Positions 53,356 through 55,097 of a stretch of 55,097 nucleotides of DNA are shown piece by piece. Under the pieces are notes generated by a model, which saw only the letters and a program-made list of their open reading frames with translations, had not been told where the DNA came from and did not search any database. The first letter of the stretch is position 1; every line of letters starts with the position of its first letter. This DNA comes from Pseudomonadota bacterium. GTDB lineage: Bacteria; Desulfobacterota; Desulfobulbia; Desulfobulbales; Desulfocapsaceae. The stretch lies in contig JAHJLI010000146.1 in the NCBI GenBank assembly GCA_018821785.1, forward strand, positions 1 through 55,097, given 5' to 3'. A program made the translations under genes and the position numbers.

Positions 53356-53391
53356 TTTCTTATGCGACATTGCCCCTTTGCTCAGTGGTTT
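53356..53391. repeat. Direct repeat, copy A
   Basis: 36 bp, TTTCTTATGCGACATTGCCC onward to ..CTCAGTGGTTT, matching 33 of 36 bases of 54604-54639. Read on the minus strand both copies end in AGCAAAGG-n4-ATGTCGCATAAG, which looks like a ribosome-binding site and start codon. Confidence 0.65.
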
Positions 53392-53728
53392 GATCGGTGC
53401 CGCGCTCGCTTGGGGCACGTTCGCACAACGCCATTCATGAGAAAAGTCGTAGAAATGTGGTGATGCATTTCGCATTCTTCCTGGAAAATGGCTTGGCAAC
53501 CGTGGTCCAATGCCAGTTATTGATTTCAGCGTAAAAATAATTGCGAAAGCGGTCGGGAAAAGGTAGTTTTGATGCATTTGATCGGATGGCTCTTCGCTGG
53601 AAAGTGATTTTTTAAAAATGCCCGAAAAAATGACTACTTATCACCTAAACAGAGGTATCTGTTTGTGGTATTTTTTTTAAAATTGCTAGCAATATTCCAA
53701 AAATTATGATTTTTCCAATCGTTTTATA
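53392..53728. other. Gene-free stretch inside the direct-repeat interval
   Basis: No supported gene. The left part has normal GC content, the right part (from about 53590) is AT-rich and leads into the membrane-protein gene. No clear promoter. Confidence 0.4.
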
Positions 53729-54325
53729 ATGAAATCATCTAACATCAAAGTGAGAGCCAATGATTTTGCTTTCTATCCAACAGTTATTTACCTTTTAGTT
53801 CTATGCAGTTCTGGGTTTTATGTTGGCACAACCCGGTCTATACTAATAGCTTCACTCTCTGTCGCAATAGTCATCCCTCTGACCTATTCATACTATCGAT
53901 ACAAAATACGAAATTCAATTAAAATCAATTCAATATCCAAGATGTTTATTGGTATATCGATGCTACTATTTTGCATTTTCTACACTCTAAACGTTTTCGT
54001 TTTTTCATCTAATAGTGTTTTTAAGGGAATTACTAAAGAAGTTGAGTATGAATCCAATAAAGAAATCTCTGAATTACTTGAAAGTGGCAAAAACTTTTCT
54101 GTAGTTACAAAAAGAAATGGCCTTATCACTGCAAGCAGACCCGCAACCCAACAAGACATCGAAAGACTAACGAAAATCAAGGTTGAAAAACAGTATGACT
54201 GGATTAGGATTTTCCTAATCGTAGTTTGTATCTCAGCCCCGTCTATTTGGGGGTTAGTCTTAATATCTAACGGACTTGAAACATATAAAAAATTCAAGCA
54301 TCTTAATTGGCTAGCAGGAACATGA
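53729..54325 (+). CDS. AT-rich membrane protein, function unknown
   Basis: 198 residues, about four membrane helices: two near the N-terminus (about 15-34 and 37-55), a third at about 70-92 ('MFIGISMLLFCIFYTLNVFVF'), then a soluble loop of about 65 residues ('ITKEVEYESNKEISELLESGKNFSVVTKRNG') and a last helix at about 158-180. Rich in AAA, ATT and other AT-ending codons, unlike the neighbours, and enclosed by the two 36-bp direct repeats, so it is probably acquired. No ribosome-binding site is visible. No family recognised. Confidence 0.6.
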   Translation: MKSSNIKVRANDFAFYPTVIYLLVLCSSGFYVGTTRSILIASLSVAIVIPLTYSYYRYKIRNSIKINSISKMFIGISMLLFCIFYTLNVFVFSSNSVFKGITKEVEYESNKEISELLESGKNFSVVTKRNGLITASRPATQQDIERLTKIKVEKQYDWIRIFLIVVCISAPSIWGLVLISNGLETYKKFKHLNWLAGT

Positions 54326-54603
54326 GGACAGATTTGATTTTTTACGCAAAATAATTCGAGGCTTCGCCCAGTTAAGATTGCCCCAATATTATTTCATCAA
54401 ACTCTCAATGGATTAGAAATGAAGATGTCTTTTGTATAGGCGAACCTAAGAAGTCCACAACTCCTCTCAATTTTGACCAGCACAGCCAGATCAGTTGAAT
54501 GTCGCTCCACCCACCTCAAGACTTTATTGCTATTTGCACCGTCCCAAAATAGACGAATTTTTCTTTCTCTTGGGCTGTCACATACACTTGCTCAAAACAA
54601 TAA
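54326..54603. other. Gene-free stretch after the AT-rich membrane-protein gene
   Basis: No supported gene or clear terminator. Short frames on both strands are interrupted. It may contain decayed transposon-related sequence, but I cannot assign it. Confidence 0.4.
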
Positions 54604-54639
54604 TTCCTTATGCGACATTGTGCCTTTGCTCAGTGGTTT
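54604..54639. repeat. Direct repeat, copy B
   Basis: Second copy of the 36-bp repeat at 53356-53391, same orientation, 1248 bp further on; it differs at three positions. It ends 16 bp before the stop of the nuclease/phosphatase gene on the minus strand. Confidence 0.65.
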
Positions 54640-54655
54640 TAGTTCTTTGCTTTTT

Positions 54656-55097
54656 TTAAGTCAGCACACATGAAACAGGTCGGTGATCACTTGTCCGGGT
54701 CTTGCTGTTGGATCCTGCGTTTCCTCGTGCAAAAGCTTCGTGCTCTACTTTTCCTGCATGTGCATTGACATTTAAAGGAAAATAATCGTTGCAGAGGGGT
54801 TGGCTCATCAGGATATGATCTAAAAGCAATGGGTTCCTGGACGCCGGGATGTTCAAGATTTCGTCTCTGTATTTTGCGGTCCATCGAAGATCAGCATCAC
54901 AATCGAACAAGGCGTGATTGAAAAATTTTTCAGCCAAAAGGACTTCCCCTTGAAGATTACCAATGAGATCAAAAAAGAGATAGAGATTTTCAAAATAGTC
55001 TTGCCCTGGGCCGTCATTGCAATCCCCCATGAGCATGATTCCGGGTTTGGCGAGTTGGCTGAATTTGGCATCAATGTACTGCCGTATGTTTCTGGCC
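54656..55097 (-). CDS. Endonuclease/exonuclease/phosphatase-fold protein, C-terminal part
   Basis: Gene enters from the right edge; about 146 codons are visible. The fold motifs of the EEP superfamily are present: 'IMLMGDCNDGPG' (the GDFND-like metal and catalytic site) and the C-terminal 'SDHRPVSCVLT' (catalytic SDHxPV). 'PLLLDHILMSQPL' matches the D-H-I region between them. Metal-dependent phosphodiester or phosphatase activity is expected; the substrate cannot be told without the N-terminus. Ends at the boundary of the repeat-flanked accessory segment. Confidence 0.8.
   Translation of the reverse strand, partial: ARNIRQYIDAKFSQLAKPGIMLMGDCNDGPGQDYFENLYLFFDLIGNLQGEVLLAEKFFNHALFDCDADLRWTAKYRDEILNIPASRNPLLLDHILMSQPLCNDYFPLNVNAHAGKVEHEAFARGNAGSNSKTRTSDHRPVSCVLT

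Overview
The window looks like a chromosomal segment of an anaerobic, sulfur-metabolising member of the Desulfobacterota, most likely near Desulfobulbales/Desulfocapsaceae. This is inferred from gene content, not from a marker gene. The pointers are DsrE-family proteins, an octaheme cytochrome beside a DUF3373-type porin, a TunR-type tungstate/molybdate regulator (a family described in sulfate reducers), a NapA complex wired to an NrfD/FeS module, a two-domain pseudo-integrase regulator, and a Cache sensor with the CxxC-rich tail common in these bacteria. Coding is dense, with a few AT-rich or broken accessory patches.

Layout. 1-2.9 kb: end of a sigma-54 activator, two DsrE-like genes, a degraded gene and an ArsR repressor. 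2.5-7.1 kb: a minus-strand operon of porin, small exported protein, octaheme cytochrome and exported coiled-coil protein, with a hairpin in every intercistronic gap; beyond it lies a doubly frameshifted paralogue of the small protein. 7.1-17.4 kb: one very tight eight-gene minus-strand unit (two SPFH proteins, a methyltransferase, a Gly/Ala-rich secreted protein, TolC-like, HlyD-like, ABC ATPase, MacB-like permease). 17.7-22.1 kb: a receiver/PEP-synthase-like fusion converging on gdhA. 22.3-27.1 kb: a band-7 membrane protein, a 1137-residue double-AAA/Lon-like protease and a 37-residue lysine-rich protein, closed by a strong terminator. 27.3-30.1 kb: accessory genes (MipA/OmpV-like protein, DUF4157 protein) next to tRNA-Ser(CGA). 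31-45 kb: mostly housekeeping and transport genes (HDOD-GGDEF, TIGR04282, SthA-like, DMT transporters, radical SAM, aroC, ClC, UMF1 and MFS transporters) plus TunR. 45-53.3 kb: Cache sensor, H-NS-like protein and the nap operon (napA, duplicated napB, tetraheme cytochrome, FeS, NrfD). 53.3-55.1 kb: transposon-end-like repeats, an AT-rich membrane-protein gene and the end of an EEP-fold nuclease/phosphatase gene.

How it fits together. The two respiratory clusters (porin/octaheme cytochrome and nap) suggest electron transfer to sulfur or nitrogen compounds outside the inner membrane. The nap signal peptide seems cut by a mobile-element end, so nitrate reduction may be impaired in this strain. 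TunR and NapA share a Mo/W theme. The two most system-like and least familiar loci are the SPFH-plus-exporter operon, whose SPFH proteins carry six copies of a ~57-residue repeat, and the SPFH/AAA-Lon module, which resembles a self-contained membrane protein quality-control or stress machine. A dispersed ~65-bp double-hairpin repeat, with a compensatory base-pair change between copies, lies in two or three intergenic regions.
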